A stretch of DNA of 64,000 nucleotides from Aspidiotus rigidus (GCA_035079385.1 JAVHKY010000034.1:124001-188000); one strand, 5' to 3'. Positions 44,966 through 57,719 are shown, counted from the stretch's first letter. Translations and numbers: made by a program. Notes: generated by a model from the sequence alone, not told the origin.

Positions 44966-47740
44966 CAGTTTATACCACTAAGACTTCGGAAGAACAAAAA
45001 TATACATTCAACATTTTAAAGTAAAGGAAATGAATGTTAGGGGTGGGTGTGTATCTTTGGTTTTTTACCATTTTCAGAGCGTCCCAGCAACTAGAGAATT
45101 TTTTTCAATTTTTCTAAAACTCGGCGTACGAGTTCTCAACAGAAATGATCAAATCAATGGATGAATTGCCAGAAATGGTTCTCAAGGTTGAAAAGGTGGA
45201 TTTCCTTGATTTTCTACTACTTCCAGACTGTTCCAGCCACTGGAGAATTTGTCATCATTTTCTTCAAACTTGGTAAACGTGTTTACATTATAATCGACCT
45301 AATTAATGGAACGAAATACCAAAATTCCCAGACCTCCAGGGTGAAAAACTGGATTTTCTCACTTCTCGACTGTTTTCAGGCTGTTTCAGCTACTGGAGAA
45401 TTTTTCAACAATTTTCCTCAATCTAACGCACTCTACCTAATCCATGGATGTGTTTATATAAGAATTGACCAAATCGATAAACGAAATATTGAAAAAATAT
45501 TTTTCGTCTTCCCCAGGTGCCTCCGCCCCCGATTTTTTTTTAATATTCGAATTTACTAGAAACTAGGAAAAATATGAACGATTTAAAAAAAAATACCATG
45601 GATGAATGTTCACGTATACTAAAATGTCCTCAAGTTACATTACTGTGCGATCATTATTGCCTGAGATATAGCCATTTGGATTTTAGGCCTAAAAATGACT
45701 CTGCAGATCATGTGGGTGAGTGGGTGGGTCCATTTTTTTTGGTTTCGAGTTTTCTCATTGGGAACAACATTTTGGTGGACATTTCACACATTTTTCGACC
45801 AAGGCTGTTTTCTCCTTCCCCCTTACCCGGCTAGAGCCTTTAAGTGATAAATTTCTATGAAGGAGAGCTTTTGGCTTTATTATTTGTAAAATGGATTCCA
45901 GAAAAATACCATCAATTTTTATCAACACTCGGTAAAATATTCAGCAAATCGTGATATCGGAAAACATTCAGAACTCAAATGATATTCCTAAAGAATGTAA
46001 AATTCTTCATCTTTCGTGCTTTATCGTGTTTACCATCATCTCGAAAAATGAAAACACCCGATTCCTTCGAAGAAAGAAAGTTTTCAAACCCGCAATAATT
46101 AATAAAATTTCGTCTAATCAGTATAAGCGCGAAAGCCTACCCGAGAACTAAATGCCATAAATAATTGTTTGATCTCGAGTCGTCCAAATGTTAAATTTTG
46201 GTCCACACTAATTTCCTCTACTAAAGAAAATGATTACACGTTATTAATATTAATGCAATAGTTGAAAGATATAAAATATCGATAAATTGACAAAAAAAAA
46301 AAAATACTACATCTCGTTAGATTTCAAGAAGACCGGATTTTTGTACAGCTGTACACCCATCGTACCGGTAACACACAGAAAATGAGACAAGAGAGCTCTG
46401 GTTTTCCAAAAATTATACTGTATCTATCTTGAGATCTTCCGAATTTCTCATTCATGAAGAAAATAGGTATCTATTATGCACATATCTGTCCTTTGGAATG
46501 CGTCAAGTCGGTCGTTATACGTATATTTAAATGGACGAAGTGTTGCCCGTATCATTTAGTCGAGATCGCTTTATTCTGCGTTGCAATACCTATTTTTTGG
46601 ATCAACACTGGTGTGAATTTCCAACCTCTGGGAAGGTCACGCCTCGCCCGATTTTTGAACTGTTTATTATTTGTTTTCTCTTTTTGATTTTGAAAAAAAT
46701 AAACTTTCAATGCCAACTTTATACCGCCTAAACCTTTCTAATGCAGGCCATAAAAATTGATACGTATGACCGGTCGACTTTATATAAATAAAGTATATGC
46801 AGATGCGAAACTGTTATCGCGGCCAGAAATCTCAATGCCAACATTTCCATTTCGACTACCTGTACACTGCAGTGAGCACCAGTCATTGAACCGATACGTC
46901 CCGTCCACTGACGTTCAAGAATCCGGAAAACTTACGATATATACGAACGTAATTTCGCGATTCGCATTCCACGCGTAGCATAAATTAACGCATCTTTTGT
47001 ATTTGTTTTCCTAATCATATGGAATAGCGACAAAGCGAGTGTATTCGATTTGTAGGATAGCCCGGCTCGGCTGCTCTCCTGTGAACAACTACTTTGATTT
47101 AATTCACAAGTATACGAATACTTCAGTCGCAAGCGATAATGAGTACTCTACCGGCGGCGACGGAGTAAACCGATAATGGTCCACTTTCCAATTCAAACGA
47201 ATTTGTAAAATTTTTGGTACAGAATAAGGCCAACTTTTCAACAGCACCACCACGCATATCTGCAGTCGAATGGAGCGGCCGAGTCAGCTGTAGGGATATT
47301 CGCATGTTGCATGAAGTTCAAATTTAGAAGTTGGGACGGTAGGCAAAATTCAACGAACCGTTCCCTAACATACTTGTATAATCTCGACTCGTTAGAAAAC
47401 CCCATGGTCCAAGACTTGATACATAGTTACCTTGAGGACGTCGTCCCTCTACCTTTCATGAGCACGTTGGGACCTTAAAAACTTCTAAAAACACCATCAC
47501 GATTTTCCAACTAGGAATACTTTTGGGAACACCATCGCAAAAAATGATTACAGTTTTTCAACCAAGACTATCTCTAAAAAACCGTCACGGGTTTGTCACT
47601 ATGATGTCATCAATGACGTCATGGATCAGAAAAACACGTCACCAATGACTTTGACTTGATTAAGGGAACCAGCGGATAGTATGACGTCATTAGTGACCTT
47701 GACTTGATCGTGAGTAGGTGGAAATGTAAGGTATGGGGAC
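44966..47740. other. No recognisable gene
   Basis: AT-rich sequence. About 45060-45540 has three loosely similar segments (TTCCAGCCACTGGAGAATTT-like words) suggesting an old repeat of about 170-180 bp. TGACGTCA-type sites occur near 47610-47690. No domain-bearing frames. Confidence 0.45.
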
Positions 47741-47749
47741 ATGATAACT

Positions 47750-48210
47750 GATAAGTCAACAGGTGAAGCTCATTGACCTTTATTTTTGTTATTTTGTCTG
47801 TCCAAACTAAGGTATGGTGACAAAATGAGTTGACAGGTGTTGGTTGTTGTTCGGCAAGCTGGAAGGATTGCCCCTCCCTTTTTTTTGTAGTCTAATTCAT
47901 TAGTTTAGGTTTTTAACCCTGTATATCTTTGAATTAAAAAGCCCCTACCCTTCACGCTAGGCCACTATGCTACAGTTAAATAGTAGACACATTTTTTTAT
48001 ATACCTGCAGTCAACCCTTTCATAATGGCTGGATTAATCAATATAATAATATTAGTGGTGATGAGGAGTCAAAACTTATCCCCAGACCGTCAAACAACGA
48101 CCAACACCTGTCAACTCATCACGTTTCTATTCCTTTGTCCAGACAGACAAAATGTCTTACACAAAGGTCAATGACCCTCACCTATAAACTCCTCACATCC
48201 CATAATGAGA
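47750..48210. repeat. Foldback repeat
   Basis: About 47760-47870 and 48080-48200 are diverged inverted copies: GAGTTGACAGGTGTTGGT against ACCAACACCTGTCAACTC, TTTTGTCTGTCC against AGACAGACAAAA, and CATTGACCTTT against AAAGGTCAATG, with about 210 bp between. Confidence 0.6.
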
Positions 48211-48238
48211 AAGGCTGAGAACGCTTTGCTACACCCTG

Positions 48239-48721
48239 ATGAGCAACACAAGCTTGTTCAAGACCTTATATAGAATAAAAATTATAGAACCGATGGGCAA
48301 AGAAGCTTCCAAATTTGCAAAAATATGCCTTGTAAGAACAATAAAAGCACGCGAATTCATCACAATCCAACTACTGAAAAAAATTGATATCATTCTGGAT
48401 GAAAAGGACAAAGAATTTGATAAGGACGAGGAAAGTTCACTGTCGAGCGATAGCGAGATGAATATATTCATGAAAAATTTACAAGTCAAAATTAAAACAG
48501 CAAAAATGGAATGTGGAAGCATTATGGACAACGCACTAGACGAGAAAGAAGGAAAAGAAAAAAAAAATGTGAGCGTTCTCAGCTTTTCTCATTATGTTGA
48601 AACCACGTTTGTACGAAGACAAGCAATCGGGATACCCGGAACCTGGCTTTATGCCCCTGTACGTGATACCGACTTGTCGACGTTTTATCGCAACTGGCTG
48701 GGCTTACAGAGTTGCAATTAG
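48239..48721 (+). CDS. Orphan acidic ORF of unknown function
   Basis: 161 codons including stop, starting MSNTSLFKTLYRIK. Residues about 15-50 are basic and helical (KEASKFAKICLVRTIKAR), about 50-80 very acidic (DEKDKEFDKDEESSLSSDSE), and 80-110 again helical and Lys/Glu-rich. No domain recognised. Inverted repeats (48201-48225 and 48572-48595, one mismatch) bracket the first 110 codons, so the downstream codons come from a different unit. It could be a piece of a transposon protein, an exon, or chance. No neighbouring ORF supports it. Confidence 0.25.
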   Translation: MSNTSLFKTLYRIKIIEPMGKEASKFAKICLVRTIKAREFITIQLLKKIDIILDEKDKEFDKDEESSLSSDSEMNIFMKNLQVKIKTAKMECGSIMDNALDEKEGKEKKNVSVLSFSHYVETTFVRRQAIGIPGTWLYAPVRDTDLSTFYRNWLGLQSCN

Positions 48722-49600
48722 CTGATTCGAAGTTATCTCCTTGATTAAAAGAAGCATAGACCTAGAATGGAGCTAGACAATATAAAAGAGGCTTAAACTT
48801 AGTATAAATCAAATTAGTATACTGCATAGAACGGAAGAGAAAAGGGAGGACAACTTGGAAAATTTTGAATCAGATCTAGAGTGCCAGTCAACAGTTTTCC
48901 CCGACCCCACAGATTGACTGGGGGGCTGAATAAGCATATAGTAATCCAAGAACGGGAACAAACGAACGGAGAAGGTGAACCTCCTCTTAGCTAGATATAG
49001 TTTATTCTTCAGTATATCACGCCTATATTAAACCAAGAATGAGGGCGAACAAGAGGAGCGAGGGAGCACCTCTCACAATGCACTGTTGTACCCTTCTCTA
49101 ATTTTATAATAAACTATGACGTCATCAGCTGGTGACATCATCAGTTATGACCCCGAGGCCCCCTTCAACTATGATGGCATCAGCTGGTGACGTCATCAGC
49201 GGTGATCTTAAGCCCCTTCCAACTATGACGTCGACCAAGACCCCGGGTTTAATTAAATCCACTTACCCTCATGATGTAATCTATTTTGTGGTTTAATATA
49301 GGCCCTGTATGTTAGGCTGATATGAGACCTGGTTTCAATGTTGACATCCCCACCCTAGTAAGCAAGAAAACACAACGAGTGAGCCCTGCTAAGCTAGATA
49401 GCTCATCTTACAGTGCACCACACTTATGTTAGTTCAACGAGGGACCAGCTTCTGTGAGAAAAATTTACTAGCTACACCATGATTTCATCACACAGCAGGT
49501 GTGGCCTTGAGATTTAAATAAGATCACTTACTAGTAGACATGAAACATGATCTTTATTGACATGTTCCATGTCTTTTCTCTCGCCGGACCCCGATTTTGA
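48722..49600. other. Unassigned, old short repeats
   Basis: Contains GTGACGTCATCAG words near 49120-49210, and a TAGATAGCTCATCTTACAGT word near 49396 whose complement resembles 36085-36110. No coding sequence. A C-run lies at 49617-49631. Confidence 0.4.
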
Positions 49601-49631
49601 AACTCGCGAGTACAGCCCCCCCCCCCCCCCC

Positions 49632-50515
49632 AAGAGAGAAATCTCCACCCCGTGGGTGATTCAGAAATTCGCGAGTACACCCCGCGTAATCATAATAATT
49701 AATAATAAATAAATAATTAAATAATTAATATAATTAATAATTGGAAAATCTCTACCCCGTAGGTGATTCAGAAATTTGCGAGTACACCCCGCGTAATAAT
49801 AATAAATAATTAATTAATTAATAATTAAATAATTAAACAATTATTTAATTAAAAAATGAAATAATTAAATAAATAAATAATTAATTAATATAATTAATAA
49901 TTAGAAAATCTCTACCCCGTGGGTGATTCAGAAATTCGCGAGTACACCCCGCGTAATAATAATAATTAATAATAAATAAATAAATCAATCAATAATTAAA
50001 TAATTCATATAGTTAATAATTAGAAAATCTCTACCCCGTGGGTGATTCAGAAATTTGCGAGTACACCCCGCGTAGTAATAATAAATAATTAATTAATTAT
50101 TAATTAAATAATTTAATAATTAAATAATTAATATAATTAAATAATTAAATAATTAATATAATTAAATAATTAATATAATTAAATAATTAAATAAATAAAT
50201 AAATAACTAAATAAATAAATAAATAATTAAATAAATAAATAATTAATATAATTAATAATTAGAAAAACTCTACCCCGTGGGTGATTCAGAAAATCGCGAG
50301 TACACCCCGCGTAATAATAATAAATAATTAATTAATTAATTAATTAATTAATTAATAATTAAATAATTAAATAATTAAATAAATAAATAATTAAATAATT
50401 AATATAATTAAATAATTAAATAAATAAATAATTAAATAATTAATATAATTAAAAAATTAATTAAATAAATAAATAATCAAATAATTAAATAAATAATTAA
50501 TATAATTAATAATTA
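49632..50515. repeat. Array of GC-containing cores separated by AATTAAT-type spacers
   Basis: Six copies of a core of about 55 bp (TCTACCCCGTGGGTGATTCA, then GCGAGTACACCCCGCGTAAT) separated by 70-190 bp of nearly pure AATAAAT/AATTAAT sequence. The cores differ at only one to three positions while the AT spacers vary greatly in length. Confidence 0.75.
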
Positions 50516-51510
50516 GAAAATTTTCCAAGTCCCTCTTCCTATCATATATGGCTGGATAGTCGAAATTTTTCCAAGTCCCCTAGACTTGAATTGTCTCATA
50601 CCATTCCAATACAACAGCGAGACAGGGGACGAACGAGCGGTGCAAGTTCGCGCTACCTCATATTTCTCATAGAAGACTTGAATTTTCTCATACCATTCCA
50701 ATACAACAGCGAGATCGCTCGTTTGCCCCACGAAAGTTGATACCTCAAAATATAGAACACCCACAATTACCTCAAAATATTTCTCATACAAGACTTATAC
50801 GACGCCAAGATAGGTAAAGGGGTAAACGAATAATATCTCACGAACACTTGACCTAGTAGAAGAATTAATAATAAATAAATAAATAAATAAATAAATAAAT
50901 AGATAAATAAATAAATAAATAAATAATATTAAATAATTAAAGAAATAAAGGCTGAATAGTCGAAATTTTTTCAAGTCCCCTAGACTTGAATTGTCTCATA
51001 CCATTCCAAGACAACAGCGAGACAGGGGGCGAACGAGCGCAGCGAGTTCGCGCTACCTCATATTTCTCAAAAAAGACTTGAATTTTCTCATACCATTCCA
51101 ATACAACAGCGAGATCGCTCGTTCGCCCCACGAAAGTTGATACCTCAAAATATAGAACACCCACAATTACCTCAAAATATTTTTCATACAAGACTTATAC
51201 GACGCCAAGATAGGTAAAGGGGTAAACGAATAATATCTCACGAACACTTGACCTAGTACAAGAATTAATAATAAATAAATAAATAAATAAATAATATTAA
51301 ATAATTAAATAAATAAAGGCTGGATAGTCGAAATTTTTCCAAGTCCCCTAGACTTGAATTGTCACATACCATTCCAATAGAACAGCGAGACAGGGGGCGA
51401 ACGAGCGGAGCGAGTTCGCGCTATCTCGTATTTCTCAGAGAAGACTTATACGACGCCAAGAAAGGTAAAGGGGTAAACTAATAATATCTCACGAACACTT
51501 GACCTAGTAG
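50516..51510. repeat. Three tandem copies of a unit of about 365-400 bp
   Basis: Copies start at about 50548, 50952 and 51318 with GGCT(G)GATAGTCGAAATTTTT. They share TAGACTTGAATTGTCTCATA, AACAGCGAGACAGGGG and CTCACGAACACTTGACCTAG, separated by (AAAT)n. The third copy lacks the middle part. Copies are highly similar, so the duplication is fairly recent. The minus-strand frames common to the first two copies are not otherwise recognisable. Confidence 0.75.
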
Positions 51511-54500
51511 AAGCCTAGACTGAAATATTTCAAGATGACTGATAAAATATAAAAGACATGGAACATGATTTTCATTTATTTGGCTATGCCAGAAAATTTT
51601 ATTGACTCTGCCAGAAAATCTTTCTTCTTCTCCTATTTTTTGCCACATCCTCCATATTGTGCGTACATAGGTATGGGTGCGAATCTCTTTCGATTCCTTC
51701 ACTCGCACTTTGAATGTTTAAATGTTCTCAAGCCCTCAAATCAAATCACCTTTATTGACGATCTTTTATACACAGTATTACCTAATATATAATTGTTAAT
51801 GATTAATTAAAGGTCATCGGCCCGTAGAGAGCAAAGGTTTCCTGAAGTCGTTCCCACTCCTTTCTGTTTCCTGCGACTTTTTGAAAGTTTTTTCCCCTTA
51901 AAAACCCATTAATTTCATCGTATCACCTCGTACGTTGATGGCCTCTTTTCCTCTCTTGTAATGCGACAGGTACCAGCAGGTTGTTTTGTATATCAACCTG
52001 TCGTCCCTCAGCCTCGCCATATGTCCCTCATGCCCACACGAGTACCTCAAAAATCGGGATGTTTCCAAGTTCCCAACTATATAATTTCAGCTCGTATATT
52101 GGAGAATTTGCTTTAGTCCTCAATGAAGAAGAATTATTAAAATTTAGACCTGTGATCGGTAGATATGCGAGAGGCGTTCTACGAATTGGAGAACGGCTTC
52201 AGGAAATTCCAATCATCGAGATGTAAATATATCAGGAGTAGTGATTGGAAAAATCCGTTCCTAATCGACCATCGAAATCGGTGCATTTCTTCATAAAACA
52301 ATGCTATCACTGCCCTCAATTAACGTAGCCGTAGGTGGGCAGCGAATTTTTAGTTCATTTTGACATGTTTCACGTCTTTGCTGAACCCTACTCCTAATTC
52401 GGAAATAGACCTCTCTTCGTTCTACGCAGTAAACTGCTTGTATACGATACTAGGTGTGGACCTTCCCAAGTTTTATGCAATATATTTTATACTTGGCTCA
52501 TACTCGGTCTGGGCCTCTTTTATGCTGGGTTTATACTTGGGCCTAATTTTGAAATACGAGATTCAAACTACCCCTATTTCGAAAATTTCCGAGTTGGCTA
52601 GGGCTAAACCTCTCTTTGTTTTTTATCTACTTACTAAGCCTGGATCTCACTAATTCTATTTATACTGGGCTTAAATGTCTCATATTCAGTTTTCTACGTG
52701 AACTGACGTATCTGCGCATAAACATGCAAGTGTGAATAAACTTTTCATGACATAAGACATGGAACATGATTTTTATTTTTTGCTTGTAGAAAATCTTCTG
52801 TTTTTTGTTCAACCTTATACTCGGTTGAAAACGCTTCAGACCAATTAGTATTGATTATTTTTCGGAAGGATTTGAAGTTACCATTTGGAAGCGATCGTGC
52901 AGGACTTGTAGTATGCGCCGATCTGTAAAGGAAGAATATTTCTCACTCTTCCAGGCTGAGCTCGAGGACCATTCTAGAATTTTGTGAACTAGTAGAGAGT
53001 GTGAATGCTCCGGAATGCATCACGCGTAAGTCTATCAAAGCGGCGTCTATATGGCACTCAAGCTCAGTAATGTGCCCTCACATCTCGTCTTCTGGTGCGA
53101 AATCGCGTGAGCCAATTAATTCCGTAGGCTCGGATCGTTAATAACAGAGCAGGGAAATTGAATGCCACTTTTTCTGAAATGGAAGTGCTATACGTATATA
53201 GGAGTATTGCTACGGGCGGCATATTTTCGAATTGAAAGTTTTCGCTAAAGAAAAACTTATACACTATAATTAAGATTTATGTGCGAGAGGATTCTTTTAA
53301 TAAACTCGTCAATAACGGCCGAATGGGTAAAAGCTGTACTGTATACGAGAAAAAAGAATTTATTTTATATAGAGTATATAATATTTCGAAATTACGGTAT
53401 GCATACGGTGCGGTATCCGCTGGAGCCGGCGCACCGCGAGGGCACCATCCATCCGTCCACATCGAAACGAAACGTGAGGAACGTTCATTGTTAATATTTT
53501 ATTTCCTTTTTTGTGCAACGGGTTGCAACCCGTTGCTGCGTAACCAGAAAGCTAATTGAATAGTTTCTTCCTTTCGACTATTCAAAACTAATTACATTTA
53601 ATGAGTGAGAAATCTTCTCAGCGTCAAATTGTAAGAGCGCTTGCTTTTTCTGTACGCGGATGCAAAAAACATCGCCGCGTATGCTGCAACGCGTGCGTAT
53701 ATATACAAATATATATAATAATGTATAGTATTGTTATCGATAGGCGAATTAATTTCGAGTACAGAAAGTCTCGGAATTAATGGCTCGAGTTGGTAAATAA
53801 TTATTCATGTACAACAACGATTTTATAAGCGAGGGGTCTCCCGGTCTTCTTGGTCGCATGGCAAAGCTTCTTCGCGGCTCCGGTCATTATCGTCGCGGAC
53901 ATCCTCTGTACCTTTACATGTTTTTTCTTTTTCAAATAATCGAGATTTCTTTCGATTATGTTGTCCTTCATGCGCATATACGTGATCACGCTCATCCGCC
54001 GATGATAAAGAAGCCTTACACTTTTTTTTTTCCATTATTGTACTGCATATAGGCTCGGTGGTATTCATTTCCCCCTCCCATTTTCCTTCATTTCATTTAT
54101 TTCTTTTTTTGATACAGTTTATTTACCTATATACACTTCCTCCGTTGTGGCGATAATATTTGCCGCATATTACAAGGCGGGCATTTGCGGGCATTAGGCT
54201 CACTAATGACCAACGTGCGGTAACGATTTTGTTTTTCCTCACAGTATGTACGTTCTTAATTTCCCAACACATCACAATATTTCAACCATTCGTGACGGCA
54301 CTCTTCGAATTGAGTGTTATAATTTGTGTTTTTTTCTTCGTCTTATTTCCTTTCCATCCAGAACTGATATATTATGCTGGCGTTCCAAAAACCATATGTT
54401 TATGAATGATAATCTGAGCATTAACGCTATGGGTGTAAAGAAAAAACCCACGTACATACTTCTATCAGTCTATATAAATACCGTGAGATAACAGACTTCA

Positions 54501-55650
54501 TGTAGATCGCACATTGTAATTTGGGTGTTTTTTCTTAATAGCTGGTTCAGATCGTTTATTTTGGTCTCTGCACGATGTTAAAGTGAATAGGTCGACTTGA
54601 AAGCAACTTGCATGGGTCCCAAATTTTTGGGAGAATGCGCGTGATAAGACAGTAAGTTTCACTCTGTGCTGAGTGAACGAAAATTTCGGAAATGACACAT
54701 TAATTGATGAAGAGGGTAGAAGCTGACATGTCTCCTCCTGCTACATGTCAGAGTTGACCCGATGATAGTGTCACCTGTTCCGAGGTCTTTTGCTTCTTCT
54801 TTCCCTAGTATTGTTTGGCCTGATTGGAGTAGGCTACACTATCAAATTAACTCGCTCCACTTATTCGTCTCTGCCAGCTTAAACAAGTCTCCTGAATGAT
54901 GGTATCACGGTATATCGATTCCACCAATGACGTCAACTTTTGATGTATTCTACCTCGTTCGTCATGACCTCATAGTAATCAGGACTGAGAACTGGAACGG
55001 AACAAGAACGGATATTCTCCGTTGAAAGTACCATAATCGAAAAGAACCCCTTCTCTTGATTTGCTTTGGTACCCTTCACACACAAAATCGCTTCCTCCAA
55101 TTTGTTTCAAGAACCAAAACCAAATAAAAGAATCGCTTACCTTCATTTGCTCTAGGAGCCGGAATCGAGAAGAACTATTTAAAGAGTGATAAGGAGTCTA
55201 AGTTTTCGTAGTCACTTTCATTTCTCAGTAACGTCCCGCCACCAGTATTCCTACGCTTAGTATAAGCCAAGTATTTTGTATCTTGGGCTAAGTAGCTGAA
55301 GGGCTCAGTCGCTCCGTTTTTTTTTCCTCCACTCGACCCTCTTTTTCTTGGTCTAGTATAAGCTTGATATACTGAATGTTGAAGCGTAATCTACTGAACT
55401 CACTCCTGCACTCGGCTTGAGTATATCCAAATTAGAATCGCGTACTAGAGCCTCGTACTCGGTATGTTAGGCTTTTTAGATTATCTAACTACTTTTATAT
55501 ACATTGGCTCCATAAGATCAAGGTCGCTGATGACGTCATACTACGTCCTGAGTAGAATTTTTTCGAGTCCTTTAACTAGGTCAGAGGTCAGTCATTGACG
55601 ACGTGTCTCTCCAATTGATGATGTGGTTGGTGCTTAAAACAGACACAGCA
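51511..55650. other. No recognisable gene
   Basis: AT-rich sequence. The word AAGACATGGAACATGATTTT occurs at about 51555 and 52747 (inverted variants at 49560 and 52358), probably marking ends of an unclassified short repeat. TATATACAAATATATATAAT is at about 53698-53717. No domain-bearing frames. Confidence 0.4.
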
Positions 55651-55652
55651 TA

Positions 55653-55664
55653 GACTGAGCTTTG
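55653..55664. repeat. Left target-site duplication of the Penelope-like element
   Basis: GACTGAGCTTTG, repeated exactly at 63195-63206. Confidence 0.75.
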
Positions 55665-55883
55665 AAAAAGGGGTTTTTCAATTGTACAAATCTACTTTAT
55701 TAGTTGCTTACACAAGAGTACTTTCGGGTGTTATCCCATCATCAGTTGTGTCGCAACTGGATAACAAGGCCTTAACCATGAGTTTTTATAGTATAACATT
55801 GTGATCTTATTGGCTATAACAATGCTGTGTTGTGATTGGTTCACTTCTTAGAAACTTATGACATTGTGTTCTTATTGGCTAAA
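55665..55883 (-). repeat. 3' pLTR of the Penelope-like element
   Basis: Matches the complement of 62918-63150 with few differences, including a 12-bp gap near 55860. It contains the hammerhead motif on the ORF's strand. Confidence 0.85.
55703..55757 (-). ncRNA. Minimal type I hammerhead ribozyme, intact core
   Basis: On the minus strand: stem I 5' side (GUUGC, internal loop GA, CACAA), core CUGAUGA, an extra U, stem II GGG-AUAACA-CCC, GAAA, a 2-bp stem III (A-U, G-C) closed by UA, cleavage-site nucleotide C at 55716, then the stem I 3' side (UUGUG, loop UAA, GCAAC). All core residues of the hammerhead consensus are present, and very short stem III is the known form in Penelope-like elements, where these ribozymes process the RNA. 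The unpaired U after the core is the only non-standard feature. Activity is not proven. Confidence 0.8.
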
Positions 55884-55968
55884 ACATACTGCTTTGTGAT
55901 TGGTTCAATCTATTGTACTAAATGCTGCGTTTCTATTGGCTACCTGGATTCCTGCCGTCTCATTGGTT
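55806..55968 (-). promoter_or_regulatory. Cluster of six CCAAT boxes with alternating spacing
   Basis: ATTGG (CCAAT on the minus strand) occurs at 55809, 55835, 55874, 55899, 55935 and 55962. Intervals alternate 26, 39, 25, 36, 27. CCAAT is the NF-Y binding core. It appears to be about three degenerate copies of a 63-bp unit; the first three also occur in the other pLTR. A promoter role is an inference. Confidence 0.4.
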
Positions 55969-57640
55969 GGTTTCGTTCTCCTTCTCTCGTCCAATCACCA
56001 GGCCGAATAATTTTTCGCTGTCAAATGTGATTACATTGTTCAAGAGGCAGGCTTTCTTCCTCTTGGCTTTTGCAATCTCCATTTGTTCCCAGAGTTTTCT
56101 TCTCTTTGTGCGATTCTCTACGTGTATGACTTCAAATATTCCCTCTCCATCGTGGTTTTCCTCGTTACAGTGTTTCCCAAACAGTGAATTGCCATCTTCT
56201 GTCTCCCTCGATGTTTTGTGCTCCTTTCTCCTGATCTCAAACTTTCTCCCAGTCTCACCGATATAGATCCCCTCGCACTGTTCACAACTGAGCTCGTACA
56301 CTCCGCTCAAGCTTTCCTTGTCCTTTTGTTCCGTCTGGTCATTGCTGATTCTCTTCACCATGGGTTGGTTATTCTGGATACCCACATTCACATTGTAGTC
56401 ATTGAACGCCTTTATCACCTTGTTTGTGTACTTTCCTATATATGGTATCGATCCGGAGTACTTTCTCACTATGCTATCATTGGTTCCTTTCATTGTTTCC
56501 ATTTTCCCAAAGACTCCCTCCACCACACATCTGCCGTAGCCATTGGCTTCTGCGATCTGCTTTACTATCTCGATCTCTTTCCTCTTCTCTTCGTTGTTCT
56601 TGAGGATAGAAATTGCCCGATAGCAGTAGTTCTGGATTGCCGCTAACTTGTGCCTGGGGTGGTGGTAGGAGTCATTTGGGATGATGGTGTCAGTATGCGT
56701 CGGCTTCCTATAGATTTTGTATTCTATCCTATTGTTCTCCATTGTGAGTGTAAGGTCCAAATAGTTTATGGTCTCATTGCCTTTTTCCACTGTGAATTTG
56801 ATGCTCTCATTCATCGCGTTTACTTCTGAAAGGAATACATCCACCTGTCTATCAGTGCCTGACCACACAATTAGGATATCATCTACATATCTGGCCCAGT
56901 GTTTGATCGAGTTTCTGAACTTGCTGCCCTTCAATATCTTGTTTTCCATATCATTCATGAATATCTCGGCCAGTATTGGTGACAGCGGTGATCCCATCGC
57001 AAGTCCCCTTCCTGACTGTAGAACCTGTTATTGAAGCGACAGTAATTCTGGCTTAAGATCTCCTCCACTATGTTGGCGTACTTCGACCCATCGGGGTTCC
57101 CATGGTATCTGTTGTTTTTGAGCAGAGTGAGAAGTTCCCCCTTCGGTATGGTATCAAACATATTAGTCACATCAAAGGATATCAGCTTGCGTTACTCCTG
57201 ATTTCCAACTTGTCCAGTTGCTCAATCAGCTCTCCGTTGTTTCTGATACTTCGTCTGGGTGCAAACTGGTAGTTTTCTTTCAGGAATGTGGCTACTATCT
57301 TTGCTATCTTGTAGCATGGTGATTGAATGCTGTTGACCAGGGGTCTCATCGGACGGTTCGCTTTGTGGAGTTTTACAACCGGGTTCACCTCAAGCGTCCT
57401 TCCATTGCCGGGTTCATTGTTCCGTTTCAACACAGCTTTCAGGTCATCTTGGTATTTCCGTGTTGGGCCCCTTGCCAGCTCTTAGTATCCATTAACTGCG
57501 ATGTACGACTCCACTTTTTGGGTGTAGTCCTCTTTCTCCATTACCACTACCGTGCCGCCCTTGTCCGCCTTTGTCAAAATCAGGTTGTTCTGTCGGATCT
57601 TCTTTTGTAGATTTGTGACCTTCCTCTGCATTACTTGCGT
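55960..57640 (-). pseudogene. Penelope-like RT (C-terminal part) and GIY-YIG endonuclease, frameshifted
   Basis: Read from 57640 downward. A KADKGGTVVVMEK segment (typical PLE), a stop at 57482-57484, then VKLHKANRPMRPLVNSI, a frameshift near 57185-57195, ISFDVTNMFDTIP (RT motif A with catalytic Asp), a second frameshift near 57012, and a 345-codon frame ending at 55960. That frame has GSPLSPILAEIF, YVDD (residues 37-40, catalytic), YLDL and RKPTHTD (97-103). The endonuclease follows: GVY (232-234), YIG (245-247), Arg and His downstream, Glu304 and LLNN near 318. All GIY-YIG hallmark residues are present. The nested insertion separates it from the N-terminal part. Confidence 0.85.
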
Positions 57641-57719
57641 TTTAACAGGGAACCTGTTTTATGGGGGGCTATTTGAGAAATCTGCCGTGCGCCGTCCGCC
57701 GTCCGCGGTCCAGCGAAAA

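Noticed and set aside
53279..54068. Overlapping frames of 80-90 codons near 53.3-54.1 kb
   Set aside because: Several overlap on both strands, none shows a domain, and splice or coding signals are not evident.
56218..57034. Plus-strand genes within 55.8-57.6 kb
   Set aside because: They are antisense to the RT and GIY-YIG domains, which carry all expected motifs on the minus strand.
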